64,000 nt of DNA from Gordonia mangrovi (GCF_024734075.1 NZ_CP102850.1:2294001-2358000), one strand, 5' to 3'; counted from the stretch's first letter, positions 28,305-38,827 are shown. Notes: a model not told the origin generated them from the sequence alone. Translations and numbers: made by a program.

Positions 28305-31300
28305 ATGACGTTGGACATTCCGCGAACTGCGGCGCCGGATGATGTCGCCGAGCACGTGCACCAACCATCGGCCGCCGAGCGACGTTCGCGTGACCTCCTC
28401 GACCGCATTCGGTCGCCCCACGGATTCCGTCGATCGGCGCCCCGGGTGGCGGGCACTGTGCTCGGTGCGATGGCTGTCGTCTCGCTGCTGTCGAGTCTGT
28501 TCCCCTGGTTCCGACACCTCGTCCACATTCCGCGTGACTACATCGACACGTTCATCGTCACGCTGCCCGACACCAGCTTCGCGTGGGCGTTCGTGCTGGC
28601 GCTGATGGCGTTCGCACTGTCGATGCGCAAACGGGTCGCCTGGTGGATCTGCGTCGTCTACCTGGCGCTGTTCACCGTCGGCAACGCCATCTACCTGATT
28701 CCTGCGCTGGCCGACGATCTGTCGGTCACCGGTACCGATCGCATCAATCTGTGGATCGGAATCGTCGTCGACGTCGCCGTGCTGTCCTACCTGATCGTCA
28801 CCTATCGGCAGTTCTACACCCGGGTCCGGCGCGGAGCGTTGCTGCGCGCGGTGGGCGTGCTGATCGCCGGTCTCGTCGTCGGCAGTCTGCTCGGCTGGGC
28901 GCTGGTGTGGCTGTTCCCGCACACGCTGACCCGCGCCGACCGGTTGCCCTACGCGGTGAACCGGGTGGTGGCATTCGGTTCGGTCGATCAGCAACCGGCG
29001 TTCGAGGGTCGGCACGCGCTGGCTCCGGTCAACGGCCTGCTCGGATTGTTCGGGGCACTGGCGCTGATCGCGGCGGCGATGGTGCTGTTCCGTTCGGTGC
29101 GGCTCCGGTCGTTCATCACCGCCGCCGACGAGCGACTCATCCGTGCGCTGATCACCACGTTCAACGACGACGACTCACTGGCCTACTTCTCCACCCGCCG
29201 CGACAAGGCGGTGGTGTTCTCCCCGGATGGCCGCGCCGCGATCACCTACCGGGTCGAGGTGGGGGTGGGTCTGGCCGGTGGCGACCCGATCGGCGACCCG
29301 GATTCCTGGGGCGACGCGATCGCCGAGTTCCTGGTGCTCTGTGAACGCTATGGGTGGCATCCGGCCGCTGTGGGCACCAGCAGCCGTGGTGCCGCCGCCT
29401 ACGACGCCGCCGGATTCGGTTCGCTCAACATTGGCGACGAGGCGATCATCCCGACCCGCGACTTCAGCATCAACGGACCGGCGATGAAGGCGGTTCGGCA
29501 AGCCGTGACGCGCACCAAGCGGGCAGGCGTCACCGTGCGTATCCGGCGCCACAGTGAGATCTCGACAAGCTCGATCGACGGGAGCACAAGCTCGATCGAC
29601 GGGAAGCCGTCGGAGATGGCGGAGATGATCGCCCGCGCCGATTCCTGGCGCGACACGGACGAGGAACGTGGTTTCGCCATGGCGTTGGGCCGCCTGGGGG
29701 ACCCGCTCGACGGCGACTGTCTGCTCGTCGAGGCGATCCAGAACGAGGGCACTCCAGAGGAGCGCGTCATCGGGATGCTCTCCTTCGTGCCGTGGGGACG
29801 CACTGGTGTGTCCCTCGACGTGATGCGTCGCGACCGAAATGCCGTCAACGGCGTCGTGGAGACGATGGTGACCGAACTCGCCCGCGAATCCGAGCAGTAC
29901 GGCGTCACCGAGATCTCGCTCAATTTCGCGGCGTTCCGCGCGTTCTTCGAACACGGAGCCGACATCGGCGCCGGACCCGCGATGCGTGCGACCTACTCGG
30001 TGCTGATGTTCGGGTCGCGGTTCTTCCAGATGGAGTCGCTGTACAAGTCGAACGCCAAATACCGACCCGAGTGGCAGCCGCGCTACCTCTGCTTCGAGGA
30101 CAACCGCATGATGCCGAAAGTGGGTCTCGCGGCCATCGTCACCGAGGGCTTCGTCCGGCTGCCGCGGTTCGGGCGGGCCCGCCACTACACCGACGGCACC
30201 TCGGCGATCCCCGCCGGCGTCGACGTCGAGGCGCTGCTCGACGAACTCGCGGCCGAAGCCGAGCCGACCGGAACCGATGTGCACCGGCCCGAACAGGTGC
30301 GGGTGCGGGTGGCGAAGCTCGCCGGCCTGACCAGCGAGGGTTTCGACGCGTACCCACCCGCCGACGCCCCGACGCACACCATCGCCCAGGCCGTCGCCGC
30401 GCCGGAAGGCACCACCGTGACGATCGCCGGACGAGTCACGCGGCTGCGCGATTTCGGCAAGGTGGCCTTTGCCGAGGTGCACGATTGGTCCGGGCAGGTG
30501 CAACTCCTGGTCGAGGCGGCCACCATGATCCCGGGGACCCCCGACTTCGGATCCGACGTGGACCTCGGTGATCTCGTGCAGGCGCGCGGTGTGGTGGGCC
30601 GTAGCCGCTCCGGCGAACTGTCGATCCTCATCGACGCCTGGCGGTTCAACGGCAAGTGCCTGCGCCCGCTACCCGACAAGTGGAGCGGTCTCACCGATCC
30701 GGAGGCCCGGGTGCGGCAGCGCTATGTGGATCTCGCGATCAACGCGCGCAGCCGCGACCTGCTCGCCACCCGCAGCGTGGTGGTGAAGTCGCTGCGCGAC
30801 TTCCTCGCAGCGCGGGGCTACCTGGAGGTGGAGACGCCCATCCTCCAGCAGATCCACGGAGGGGCCAACGCGACACCCTTCCAGACCCACATCAACGCCT
30901 ACGACCTCGACCTGTATCTGCGGATCGCGCCGGAGCTCTACCTCAAACGCCTCTGCGTCGGCGGGGTGGAGAGGGTGTTCGAGATCGGCCGCAACTTCCG
31001 CAACGAGGGCGTGGACTTCAGCCACAACCCGGAGTTCACCAGCTTGGAAGCCTATGAGGCGCACAGCGACTACCGGAAGATGCTGGACTTGACCCGGGAG
31101 ATGATCCAGCACGCGGCGGCTGCCGCCTACGGCGAGCCGGTGATCGTGCGCACCGATGACGACGGTCACGAAGAGCGCATCGACATCTCGGGCGAGTGGC
31201 CGGTCCGGACGGTGCACGAGGTGGTGTCCGAAGGCGCCGGCGAGGAGATCACGCCGGACACCCCGGTGGAGACCCTGCGGGCGGTCTGCGACCGCCTCGA

Positions 31301-31742
31301 CATCGCGCACCGGCCGGACTGGGATGCCGGGCAGGTGGTGCTGGAACTGTACGAGCACCTGGGTGAGGACCGGACCACGTTCCCGACGTTCTACATCAAC
31401 TTCCCGACCTCCACATCGCCGCTGACGCGGGCGCACCGGACGATCCCGGGGGTCGCCGAACGGTGGGACCTGGTGGCCTGGGGGGTCGAGCTCGGCACCG
31501 CCTACACCGAGCTGACCGATCCGGTGGAGCAGCGCAGCCGGCTGACCGCCCAGTCGATCCTGGCCGCCGGCGGCGACGCCGAGGCGATGGAGCTCGACGA
31601 GGACTTCCTGCAGGCCCTCGAGTACGCGATGCCGCCGACAGGTGGTCTGGGTGTGGGCGTCGACCGCGTGGTCATGCTCATCACCGGCCAGTCGATTCGG
31701 GAGTCGTTGGCGTTCCCGCTGGCCAAGCCGCAGGGTTACTGA
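28305..31742 (+). CDS. lysX: Bifunctional lysylphosphatidylglycerol synthase/lysyl-tRNA synthetase
   Basis: A 1145-residue LysX. Residues ~50-270 are an MprF-like membrane domain with six or more helices. Residues ~285-620 are the DUF2156 transferase that moves lysine from tRNA to phosphatidylglycerol. Residues ~700-800 form an OB fold ([20 protein letters not shown]). Residues ~820-1145 are a class II LysRS with motif 2 ([20 protein letters not shown]) near 900 and motif 3 ([12 protein letters not shown]) near 1114. The mycobacterial protein is about 1170 residues. Lysylated lipid protects against cationic peptides. An in-frame 7-residue tandem repeat sits in the transferase domain. Confidence 0.95.
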   Translation: MTLDIPRTAAPDDVAEHVHQPSAAERRSRDLLDRIRSPHGFRRSAPRVAGTVLGAMAVVSLLSSLFPWFRHLVHIPRDYIDTFIVTLPDTSFAWAFVLALMAFALSMRKRVAWWICVVYLALFTVGNAIYLIPALADDLSVTGTDRINLWIGIVVDVAVLSYLIVTYRQFYTRVRRGALLRAVGVLIAGLVVGSLLGWALVWLFPHTLTRADRLPYAVNRVVAFGSVDQQPAFEGRHALAPVNGLLGLFGALALIAAAMVLFRSVRLRSFITAADERLIRALITTFNDDDSLAYFSTRRDKAVVFSPDGRAAITYRVEVGVGLAGGDPIGDPDSWGDAIAEFLVLCERYGWHPAAVGTSSRGAAAYDAAGFGSLNIGDEAIIPTRDFSINGPAMKAVRQAVTRTKRAGVTVRIRRHSEISTSSIDGSTSSIDGKPSEMAEMIARADSWRDTDEERGFAMALGRLGDPLDGDCLLVEAIQNEGTPEERVIGMLSFVPWGRTGVSLDVMRRDRNAVNGVVETMVTELARESEQYGVTEISLNFAAFRAFFEHGADIGAGPAMRATYSVLMFGSRFFQMESLYKSNAKYRPEWQPRYLCFEDNRMMPKVGLAAIVTEGFVRLPRFGRARHYTDGTSAIPAGVDVEALLDELAAEAEPTGTDVHRPEQVRVRVAKLAGLTSEGFDAYPPADAPTHTIAQAVAAPEGTTVTIAGRVTRLRDFGKVAFAEVHDWSGQVQLLVEAATMIPGTPDFGSDVDLGDLVQARGVVGRSRSGELSILIDAWRFNGKCLRPLPDKWSGLTDPEARVRQRYVDLAINARSRDLLATRSVVVKSLRDFLAARGYLEVETPILQQIHGGANATPFQTHINAYDLDLYLRIAPELYLKRLCVGGVERVFEIGRNFRNEGVDFSHNPEFTSLEAYEAHSDYRKMLDLTREMIQHAAAAAYGEPVIVRTDDDGHEERIDISGEWPVRTVHEVVSEGAGEEITPDTPVETLRAVCDRLDIAHRPDWDAGQVVLELYEHLGEDRTTFPTFYINFPTSTSPLTRAHRTIPGVAERWDLVAWGVELGTAYTELTDPVEQRSRLTAQSILAAGGDAEAMELDEDFLQALEYAMPPTGGLGVGVDRVVMLITGQSIRESLAFPLAKPQGY
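29564..29605. repeat. 21-bp tandem repeat inside lysX
   Basis: ACAAGCTCGATCGACGGGA occurs at 29565 and again 21 bp later, giving the peptide STSSIDG twice in a row at residues ~420-434. The unit resembles the dispersed intergenic repeats that contain TCTCGACAAGCTCGA in related genomes (recalled, not searched). Confidence 0.7.
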
Positions 31743-31747
31743 CCCCG

Positions 31748-32612
31748 ATGCTGGGCGGCCCGGATGGTGGCGACCGCGCGGGGACCGTCATCCCCGTCGG
31801 ACGCCATCGACTGCACGTGATCGATGAGGGCGCCGGTCGGCCGGTCTTGCTGATGGCCGCATTGGGCAGCAATTGGTTCGACCTCGATGCGTTGGCGGGT
31901 CGTCTCGTCGGGCGGGGGTGTCGGGTCATCCGATACGACCGCTCGGGATACGGCTTGTCGAGTGCCCGGCCCGTGGACGAGGTGCCCGAGTTGCTCGACG
32001 AGGTCGACCGGATGCGATGGTGCTCGACGCAGTGGTCGTCGACGGGCCGGTGCTGGTCGTCGGTCACTCGTTGGCGTCGCTGTACGTCGAAGGCTTCGGG
32101 CGGGTCCACCCGGAGCGTTCGGCCGGTCTCGTGGTGGTCGATGGGTCGTTTGTGATGGCGCCGTGGAAGATGATGCCGTCGGGATGGGGTGTGTCGATGG
32201 GCCAACGAGCGGTGGAGGCGGCGCGCGGTGACGGCCGCCGTGGGCATCCACGGGTGGCCGAGTGTGCGCGTCTGGTCCCTGGTGGTACCGGCCCCGCCGG
32301 AGGGATTCACCGATGAGCAACGCCGTTGGGGCGCGCCGGGTGTTCGGTCAGCCGCGGTTCATGACGGCGTTGCTGGTGGAGAACGCTGTCTTCGCCGCCA
32401 TGGACCGTCAGCTGCGTGGTCTGCGTCGGACGTCGCCGCTGCTCGACATACCGGTCGACTTCGTCGTCGCGGCACCACGGATGCCCGGATGGCGGCACTT
32501 CTGGGAGTGGAAACAACGCCGCTACGCCCGGACACTGAGCGACGCGGGCGTCGAGGTGCACGTGGATGTGATCGGGGCCGGCCCGGCATTTCGTCGTGTC
32601 GCAGCGTCCTGA
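31748..32612 (+). pseudogene. Alpha/beta-hydrolase pseudogene, several frameshifts
   Basis: Three reading frames together give one hydrolase. The first frame, from ATG 31748, reads VIPVGRHRLHVIDEGAGRPVLLMAALGS to YDRSGYGLSSARPVDEVPELLDEV (about 32010). The second continues with VLVVGHSLASLYVEGFGRVHPERSAGLVVVDGSF (GHSLA is a nucleophile elbow). A further frame gives AAVGIHGWPSVRVWSLVVPAPPEGF, and the last (to 32612) VENAVFAAMDRQLRGL and DIPVDFVVAAPRMPGW. At least two, probably three, frame changes are needed, so no full enzyme can be made. It follows lysX by 5 nt. Confidence 0.75.
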
Positions 32613-32626
32613 CGACGTTGCCGCGA

Positions 32627-33705
32627 TCATCGGCCGGACGGCGGGCGGGTAGCAGCGGAATCGTCGCCGCTGCACAGATGCGCCGACGAATCGGAATCGT
32701 GGGTGGGGATGACCCGCGCTAGATGGCGGGCCAGGTGCTGACGATGCAGCGACGCGAACGCAGCATCCTGGTCGACGTCCACGAATTCGCCGGGGATCGC
32801 GGGTTTCTGTCGGAGATGGTCGACCTGTTCGTGATGCCAGGCCGCGTCACCCGCCAAACAGCACCCAGCCGGCCGAAGTCGGCGAGTACACCCACACTGC
32901 CCGGGGTCTGCCCGGCGAGTCCGACGATGAGGACCGATCCGTCGCCGAACAGGTCGTGGCTGGAGGTGAACGTGGCGGCCGGTGGGCGTCGAGCTCATAC
33001 GTCGTGACCGGCCGCCCGTCGGTGAGCGCGCCGCGCACGCCCCTGCCGGCGGTGGCTGCCCTGCCATGATCCAGTCCCGCTCGGTCCGGTGGAGCAGCAC
33101 CTCGAGACCGGGCAGATCGAGCAAGCCGCAGACGTGGTCCCAGTGGGCGTGGGTCGCCACCGCGAAGTTGGGCGCACGACGGGGCGGATGTCGTCGCAGG
33201 CCGTCGGCGGTGCTGATCGTCTCGCGTGGCGGTGTCACCAGCTGTCGGGTGATCCACGGGAGTTGGCCGAGCACCCGCTCGCGGGCGTCGCGGCAGAACC
33301 CGGGGTCCACCAGGAACGTCGCGTGGGGGTGGTCCACGACGAACGTCGTCATCGCCGACGGCAGGCGCCGCAGCGGCGAGGCCCCTCGACGAGTCCCATG
33401 GCCGGGACCTGCCGAGCGACTTGCGGTAGGGCGCGCACCGCCACCGTCGGACCGCGGTCGGGCAATTCGTCGACCGTGATCGAGTTGACCAGGCGTCGGT
33501 CGGGCCGTCGGGGGCGGACCGTGCCCTTCGCCCACAGTGCGACGGCTCGCAGGACGTCGCCCGCAGACGGCGTGGACTCGCGGTCTGGTGGCAGGTCCAT
33601 CGGTGCTCTCCCTGGTCTGGGTCCGCAGGCGCTCAACCACGTCGACGCCACCGCCTTTCTGCGGGAGTCGGAACGAATTGCACGCAAATTCGACGCCAAA
33701 CTCAC
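32627..33705 (-). pseudogene. Metallo-beta-lactamase-fold hydrolase pseudogene
   Basis: Fragments in different frames assemble into one MBL-fold enzyme: an N-terminal part (33705 to ~33360, GDVLRAVALWAKGTV, VNSITVDELPDRGPTVAV), then TTFVVDHPHATFLVDPGFCRD and the metal motif FAVATHAHWDHVCGLLDL in another frame, then ALTDGRPVTTYELD and SPTSAGWVLFGG shifted again, then back to LAGDAAWHHEQVDHLRQKPAIPG and VIPTHDS. At least three frame changes are needed. The metal ligands survive, so decay appears recent. It is convergent with the hydrolase pseudogene. Confidence 0.75.
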
Positions 33706-33712
33706 CCATCAA

Positions 33713-34114
33713 CGCAGGTCACAAGCGCACCGCCGACCGTGACGGTCAGCGGTGATACTGGTCAGGTGGGACGACCCGCACGAAGGGTTTGGGTGCCGTA
33801 TCCAGGCAGATCAGCAGTGGCGGCCTCCTCGAGGTCCTCGCCCGCCACCGGCCAGCGCCACGCCTGGACGCAGACCCCGACGAGATCGAAGTCGACGAGA
33901 ACGACGAGGACCAAGCGCCTACCGCCGGCGGCCTCGGCGAGATCCCGCGATCGGGGCTGACCGATCACCTGCGGGCACACGTGCACCTGACCGGCCGTTT
34001 CTCGAGAGTCTCTCCTGCCGGTTGGGCACATCTCATGCCGACGGCCCGTGCCTTCACCTCGTCGAGGGTGTGGTCCGTCCGGCAGCGCCGCCTCATTGCG
34101 CTTGTCGTGTTCAC
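33713..34114. other. No clear gene; possible coding remnants
   Basis: 402 bp. A plus-strand frame gives an acidic stretch (LDADPDEIEVDENDEDQAP) and a minus-strand frame gives a hydrophobic run (GGRRLVLVVLVDFDLVGVCV), but neither has a good start or a recognisable fold. It looks like further decayed DNA beside the MBL pseudogene. Confidence 0.3.
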
Positions 34115-35044
34115 TCACGGATGGCGCTGATCGACAACGACTTGTGCGTCGAACCGGATTGTCGCTGTTGCTGCCGTCAGCAGGTGATCGACCGCTGCTG
34201 GATCGATCGCGGTCAGTACCGGCATCTCGGTCAGGGTCACCCGGGGCGTCGTCCAGTAACGCCGTTCGATGTCATCGCCGGGTGCGAGGATGATCAGCCC
34301 GGCCGCGCCGGCGTCGCGTGTGGCGGAGTACTTCTCTTCCACTGAGCATGTGCCGTTCGTGGCCACGGCGATCCACCCGGTGAGGTCGGCGCCGACACCG
34401 CATCCGTGGCCGATCATCCTTATCGGCATGTCGACGATGTCGGCTCCGCTCGAAAAGGGAAGTGGCCATAGCGCGATCGGACGGCTATCGATCTGTGCGA
34501 TGACATCGGAGGACCAGTACCGATAGCTGGTTACCGGCCTCGATGCAGAGGGCGTGTGGTTGGTAGCGGGTGGGATGGTCGGAGGTGGGTTACGCAGAAT
34601 TTCTGGCGGAGCGAGAAATGCGACGTAGCGTCCGTTGGAAGTGTCGTGGTCGCGTAAACCCCGCAACGCCGACAGGCTCGGCGGCAGCTGCCACGTTGCG
34701 TCGGTGGGTAGGCGGCGCCAGCGGATGGCGTCGGAACGTCGTGATGCAACAAGGGGGTATGCGGCGGGTTCGATGACGTCGAACGCCAGGATGTCGTCGC
34801 CCAGATGGTCGGGTTTGCCGTCGTAGTGGCCGTCGTAGTCGCCGAGCCGAATGTCTCTGGCGAGACCGCTGAGCGGCGCGTCGGCGCCCCAACGAGACCG
34901 AAAGACCACGAACAACGTGGTGTCCTCCGTCCAGCAGGCGAACAGGTCCACGTCGTCGGCTGAGCGGCTACCCAGCGAGGTCGCTAGGTGCGCAATGGTT
35001 TCCGCTGCGCCGCGGGCGACGACCACCCAATCCGAGTCCTTCAC
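34115..35044 (-). CDS. Uncharacterised protein with a C-terminal PA-like domain
   Basis: A 309-residue protein without signal peptide or membrane helix. Residues ~1-150 match nothing I recognise (DVDLFACWTEDTTLFVVFRS, DYDGHYDGKPDHLGDDILAF). Residues ~185-300 resemble a protease-associated (PA) domain: GCGVGADLTGWIAVATNGTCSVEEKYSATRDAGAAGLIIL, then VTLTEMPVLTAIDPAAVDHLL. PA domains normally sit inside exported peptidases or receptors; here no peptidase is attached and no export signal seen. It starts with GTG after AGGGGGA. Orphan gene in the accessory segment. Confidence 0.6.
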   Translation of the reverse strand: MKDSDWVVVARGAAETIAHLATSLGSRSADDVDLFACWTEDTTLFVVFRSRWGADAPLSGLARDIRLGDYDGHYDGKPDHLGDDILAFDVIEPAAYPLVASRRSDAIRWRRLPTDATWQLPPSLSALRGLRDHDTSNGRYVAFLAPPEILRNPPPTIPPATNHTPSASRPVTSYRYWSSDVIAQIDSRPIALWPLPFSSGADIVDMPIRMIGHGCGVGADLTGWIAVATNGTCSVEEKYSATRDAGAAGLIILAPGDDIERRYWTTPRVTLTEMPVLTAIDPAAVDHLLTAATATIRFDAQVVVDQRHP

Positions 35045-35641
35045 AACCCGATCCCCCTGTTATGCGATCGCTGCAGCCCTACCGGATGCGCTGAGCGGTT
35101 TACACAGCGTGATCGTAACGCGCGGATGCCGCGGTCCCCGGGCCGATGTCCGTCGACTCAGATCGATGGGCACCGGGCGGTAGCGCTTTGGGGCCCGACG
35201 GTTCCGGTTTCCCCAGGTGCCTCAATAGCCACACAAGTCCGACCACGCCGTGCCCGTACCCGCATGGTGGTGGTAGGAACCGGTCTAGTACGCACAAGTA
35301 CACACCGCGACCATTTGGTGAAGCTGGTCCGCGAGGTCGTCACCTTCGAGAAGGGCAAACTCGTCGAACCGAGGCCGCCCCAAACGTCGAGGAGACAGCC
35401 TGAAACCCCACTCATCGACAGGTCTTGACGCTGTCTCCGGGAGGATTTCGGTGCTGGCCGTGATCTCGAATTCAAAATCTAACCGATGATCACGGTGCGT
35501 AGACCGCAACCGGCGGTTGCCAGATGCCGCATCGTGTGTCAGTCTCCTTGCCGTTGTACCTTGCTGTGTTGAATTTCAAGTTTGCGATGCCAAGGGCCGG
35601 GAAACGTGACCTCGCATCGTTCGGGGTCGCTGCGGTGCCGG
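35045..35641. other. Sparse region with one possible small minus-strand ORF
   Basis: 597 bp with no firm gene. The best candidate is minus-strand 35509-35285, 74 residues from a TTG (LDFEFEITASTEILPETASR, PRFDEFALLEGDDLADQLHQ), which has amino-acid composition like a real protein but no recognised family or Shine-Dalgarno sequence. It may be a remnant. Confidence 0.3.
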
Positions 35642-36331
35642 ATGGTCCGCGGGTGGGGGAAGGGGTCGGGGTTGGGTACTCGTAGCTGGTTGGTCGTATC
35701 GTCAGTGTGTATTGCGCTGGCGGCGTTGGTGTCTGGTACCGGGGTTAGTCCGGCTGCGCCGACGTCATTGGCGACAAAGTACGACTCCTTGGTCACCGAT
35801 GATGGTTGGAAGATGGAGCTGCGCGCCAGCGAGTTGGTCGTCAACTCTATGAGCAACATCGCCAACAGCTTCGCCTCGCGTGAGGGCTGGGTATCGGCCC
35901 GGGTCGGTGCCCTCATCACTCAGGCGGAGGGGCGTCAGCCGACCCAGCCGGTGCAGTCCGCGGTCATCGAGCAATTCCTCGTCGTGGGGTGCCAGGTCGA
36001 TGTCAGCGACGGTGCGACGTTCGGGTTCGGCTCATCGATCGGGCCGAACGCAAATGTCACGATCAGCGGCGTGCCGGGCGTGACGGTGGGCGGGTCGGCG
36101 TCGGTCAGCCCGTCGATTTCGGCCAAGCTCAAGCCGGGGCGAATCACCGAGGTTTCGTTGGGCAAGAAGACACTGCAGACCAACCGTGCCTCAATCCGCG
36201 CCAAGCGAGTCCATGTTCGGGTTGACGGATGCGTCGGCCCGACGACAGTGCGGGTGATCGTGCGGTTCTCGGCCTCGACACCGACCGCTGACGACACGAT
36301 CAACATCCACTCCGCACGCATGTGGCTCTGA
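35642..36331 (+). CDS. MspA-family porin-like protein
   Basis: A 229-residue exported protein (from ATG 35642). After a signal peptide (SWLVVSSVCIALAALVSGTG, cleavage near SPAAP) come features of the MspA family: VTDDGWKMELRASELVVNSM, then FLVVGCQVDVSDGATFGFGS, and the C-terminal VHVRVDGCVGPTTVRVIVRF ending in SARMWL. MspA-type octamers are pores of the mycolate outer membrane. Two cysteines (GCQVDV and DGCVGP) could form a disulfide; MspA itself has none. A TTG at 35672 has a better Shine-Dalgarno sequence (GGGGGAAGGGG) and is an alternative start. It leads a run of three genes on this strand. Confidence 0.8.
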   Translation: MVRGWGKGSGLGTRSWLVVSSVCIALAALVSGTGVSPAAPTSLATKYDSLVTDDGWKMELRASELVVNSMSNIANSFASREGWVSARVGALITQAEGRQPTQPVQSAVIEQFLVVGCQVDVSDGATFGFGSSIGPNANVTISGVPGVTVGGSASVSPSISAKLKPGRITEVSLGKKTLQTNRASIRAKRVHVRVDGCVGPTTVRVIVRFSASTPTADDTINIHSARMWL

Positions 36332-36359
36332 GTCTTCGTTAATAGTCCGGGGGATTCTT

Positions 36360-37574
36360 TTGAATACGATTGAACCGCGAGCGGCCAAGCGAAGCGGACA
36401 CAAGTTCGCTGCCGCAGTGATGGGTGTCGGGGCGGTCGCGATCGTGCTTCTCGCTGCATTGCTGGTGCCGGCGGATGATCCGGCAAACGCGGAAACGCCA
36501 GCTGAACGGTGTGCGCGTGAGACGGCCGCCTACAACAGCGCGTGGGCGCAGACCTGGGCGGCATCCAACGGCCGCCCGGCATCAGAAGCCCCGCCACCGC
36601 CTGTCGCGTACGTCTGCCACGACCCCGGACCGACATCCACCACAACTTCTCAACCGTCGGTGGTGACAGCGCCGACGGTGCCCAGTGACACGAACACGCC
36701 GGATTCCGGTGGGCCGGATATGGGTGCACACGCGCCAACTGATATTCCGACTGCCACTCTAGGACGATCGCCGATTGTGCCCATTCCTGATACCGGTCCT
36801 CGCCGGCAGCGTGTCCCTCGTAAGGACAGCCGTCCAATGGTCGTGACAATTCCTACTGCCCTTGCTGGGCAAGACATTGTGGTGCGCTTCCCCGGGGGAG
36901 TGCGAGAAACCGTATACGGTGTCCAACAGCTTGGCGGAGTTCAGCGCGTAAGCATCGCGAGGCTCGCGCCTGAAGCTCCCGATCGGATCGTGCTGAAAAC
37001 GAACATACCCACTGGCACGTACTGGAAGTCACTCAACGAGGACAATCTTGCGCTGATGGCCCCGGGTGACCTAGTGATCGCCACCCTGTTTAGCGCTGCT
37101 AAAGACGGGTTCGATCTGGTAGCGAATGGGTCTGACCTTGTCGCCATTTTCTTACGACAGTCCCGGTCGGCGCCCTCTGTAGCCGACATACTCGCGCCCG
37201 CAAGAGTGCCGGCGTCCGCGAGTGGGTGCACCATGTCCAATGGACAGTTCCTTTCGCGCAACTGCATCTCGGTGCGAGGCGAAGGTCAATACATCGACTA
37301 TATTGTGGCGACACTGGACACGGGAGGGTCGCCGTATCCGCGCAACATCTGCAATCGCGGATACGAGTTCAACTACACAGACGAGTTTGGCTATCCCCGC
37401 AGTGAGGTGATTGAGAAGCCGGGCTGTACGTGGATGTCTGCGGGCGTCTCCTGGTCGGAAAAGCTGGACGTCAATCGGAACGCGAAAGATGGCAGCCAGG
37501 TGTGCACACGGACACGGAGTAGTCACTCCAACGGTGAGTGGTCTCCGTACGCGTGCGTGACAATCGAGAAGTGA
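36360..37574 (+). CDS. Cysteine-rich secreted or membrane-anchored protein, unrecognised
   Basis: A 404-residue protein. A basic N-terminus and one hydrophobic helix (about 18-38, VMGVGAVAIVLLAALLV) act as signal or anchor. Then comes a short domain with two Cys (ERCARETAAYNSAWAQTW...YVCHD), a Thr/Pro/Ser-rich linker (~80-160), a middle domain (~165-275) and a C-terminal ~110 residues with six Cys (GCTMSNG, RNCISV, NICNRG, PGCTWM, QVCTRT, YACVTI), enough for three disulfides. The start is TTG at 36360 with GGGGGA upstream; ATG 36420 would shorten the n-region. Codon use is less GC-biased than in neighbours. No family recognised. Confidence 0.65.
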   Translation: MNTIEPRAAKRSGHKFAAAVMGVGAVAIVLLAALLVPADDPANAETPAERCARETAAYNSAWAQTWAASNGRPASEAPPPPVAYVCHDPGPTSTTTSQPSVVTAPTVPSDTNTPDSGGPDMGAHAPTDIPTATLGRSPIVPIPDTGPRRQRVPRKDSRPMVVTIPTALAGQDIVVRFPGGVRETVYGVQQLGGVQRVSIARLAPEAPDRIVLKTNIPTGTYWKSLNEDNLALMAPGDLVIATLFSAAKDGFDLVANGSDLVAIFLRQSRSAPSVADILAPARVPASASGCTMSNGQFLSRNCISVRGEGQYIDYIVATLDTGGSPYPRNICNRGYEFNYTDEFGYPRSEVIEKPGCTWMSAGVSWSEKLDVNRNAKDGSQVCTRTRSSHSNGEWSPYACVTIEK

Positions 37575-37581
37575 GCACCGT

Positions 37582-37812
37582 ATGACAGATGAGGGGACTC
37601 CCAGCTCAGGTCGCCTCTGGGCGATCGTTCAGATTGTGGCCGGCCTGTTCATTGCAACTCAGCCCTACCATGGATGGATTGCCTGGTGGCGTGGCCAGAT
37701 TGACCCGAGCGGTGGCGAGATCGCGTACATCATCAGTTTCCTAGTCGTCGGTCTCGTCGTCGCGATACTGGGCGTGCGCCGACTAATTCGCGCGAGTAAG
37801 AACGGTCAGTAG
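37582..37812 (+). CDS. Small two-helix membrane protein
   Basis: A 76-residue protein, 7 nt after the secreted-protein gene. Two hydrophobic segments are visible (LWAIVQIVAGLFIATQ at ~12-27 and IAYIISFLVVGLVVAILGV at ~48-66), followed by a basic tail (RRLIRASKNGQ). It is likely co-transcribed with the two genes before it. No family recognised. Confidence 0.6.
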   Translation: MTDEGTPSSGRLWAIVQIVAGLFIATQPYHGWIAWWRGQIDPSGGEIAYIISFLVVGLVVAILGVRRLIRASKNGQ

Positions 37813-38288
37813 TCGCCTCGCCGGGCCACGACCCGCCCCGGTGGAGGTCCCACTCTGACTCGGCGTCTGAGTAGGGGTCCACAGACAGGGTTGAGATAAA
37901 GGCAGGGATCTTCGCCGTCGGGGCCATGTATTTCACCCGTCTACCCAATGTCCCGCCGAGGTCATCGGACGGTCCTGGCGACTCGACGAGGCGCACCCCG
38001 TGTGTGTGGGAGTCCGACCGAGGATGGCGACGACAGCGTGGTGATTGGGATCGATCAGGTGGTCTTGCCTGCCGGTGAGCCAGGTCGGCTGCGTCGGGAT
38101 GGAACTCCCACGTGGTAACAGGTTCACCAGCAGAGTTACAGGGTCCAACGGAAAGATCGACTCGATCGATGCGGAGCAGTTCTGCGCAGAATGGTCCGTC
38201 TGCATTCGTTCACCTGCCGACGGAAACGAATTGCGATAGCTGTGGCTGGGCGTCACACCTAATTGCGTGGCTGCCTAAACTGGTGGCC
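37813..38288. other. No clear gene; possible remnants
   Basis: 476 bp between the small membrane protein and the RraA-like gene. Minus-strand frames give protein-like pieces (RLVESPGPSDDLGG, KYMAPTAKIPAFISTLSVDP; and [20 protein letters not shown]) but no start signal, family or continuous frame. The rraA -10 box is at its right end. Confidence 0.3.
38276..38281 (+). promoter_or_regulatory. -10 element TAAACT of the RraA-like gene, leaderless start
   Basis: TAAACT ends 7 nt before the ATG at 38289. Confidence 0.45.
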
Positions 38289-38816
38289 ATGACCGATCTG
38301 ACCTTCACGCCGACCGCCGATCTCGTCGACGAGATCGGCGACCTCGTCCGCAGCTGCGACACCCAGTTCACCCAATACGGCGGCAACCGCGAGTTCGTCG
38401 GCCGGGTGACCACGGTCAAGTGCTTCCAGGACAACGCCCTGCTCAAGTCGATCCTGTCGGAGCCCAACCCGGGTGGGGTCTTGGTGATCGACGGCGCGGA
38501 GTCGGTGCACACTGCGCTGGTCGGCGACATCATCGCCGAGCTCGGCCGATCCAACGGCTGGGTCGGGATCATCGTCAACGGCGCGATCCGCGACGCCAAG
38601 GCGATCGGCGAGATGGCGATCGGTGTCAAGGCGCTGGGCACCAACCCGCGCAAGTCCACCAAGACCGCCGTCGGCGACCGCGACATCCCGCTGACCATCG
38701 GCGGAGAGACCTTTCACCCCGGCGACATCGTCTACTCCGACGACGACGGGATCGTCCTCGTCGAGAGTGCCGAGACCGCCGAGCCGTCGGACAACGCCGC
38801 CGCCACCGAGAGCTGA
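38289..38816 (+). CDS. RraA-family protein
   Basis: A 175-residue RraA fold protein: [70 protein letters not shown] and [17 protein letters not shown] are all family landmarks. Members are either regulators of RNA-degradation enzymes (RraA) or 4-hydroxy-4-methyl-2-oxoglutarate/oxaloacetate-type aldolases; the Gly-Asp and Arg-Asp (IRDA) residues used by the aldolases are present. It precedes gabD2 by 11 nt, so the two may be co-transcribed. Confidence 0.88.
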   Translation: MTDLTFTPTADLVDEIGDLVRSCDTQFTQYGGNREFVGRVTTVKCFQDNALLKSILSEPNPGGVLVIDGAESVHTALVGDIIAELGRSNGWVGIIVNGAIRDAKAIGEMAIGVKALGTNPRKSTKTAVGDRDIPLTIGGETFHPGDIVYSDDDGIVLVESAETAEPSDNAAATES

Positions 38817-38827
38817 GGGAACCCGCC

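Noticed and set aside
33752..34345. A 197-codon plus-strand frame as a gene
   Set aside because: Arg/Pro-rich, runs into the 3' end of the PA-domain gene on the other strand, and has no start signal.
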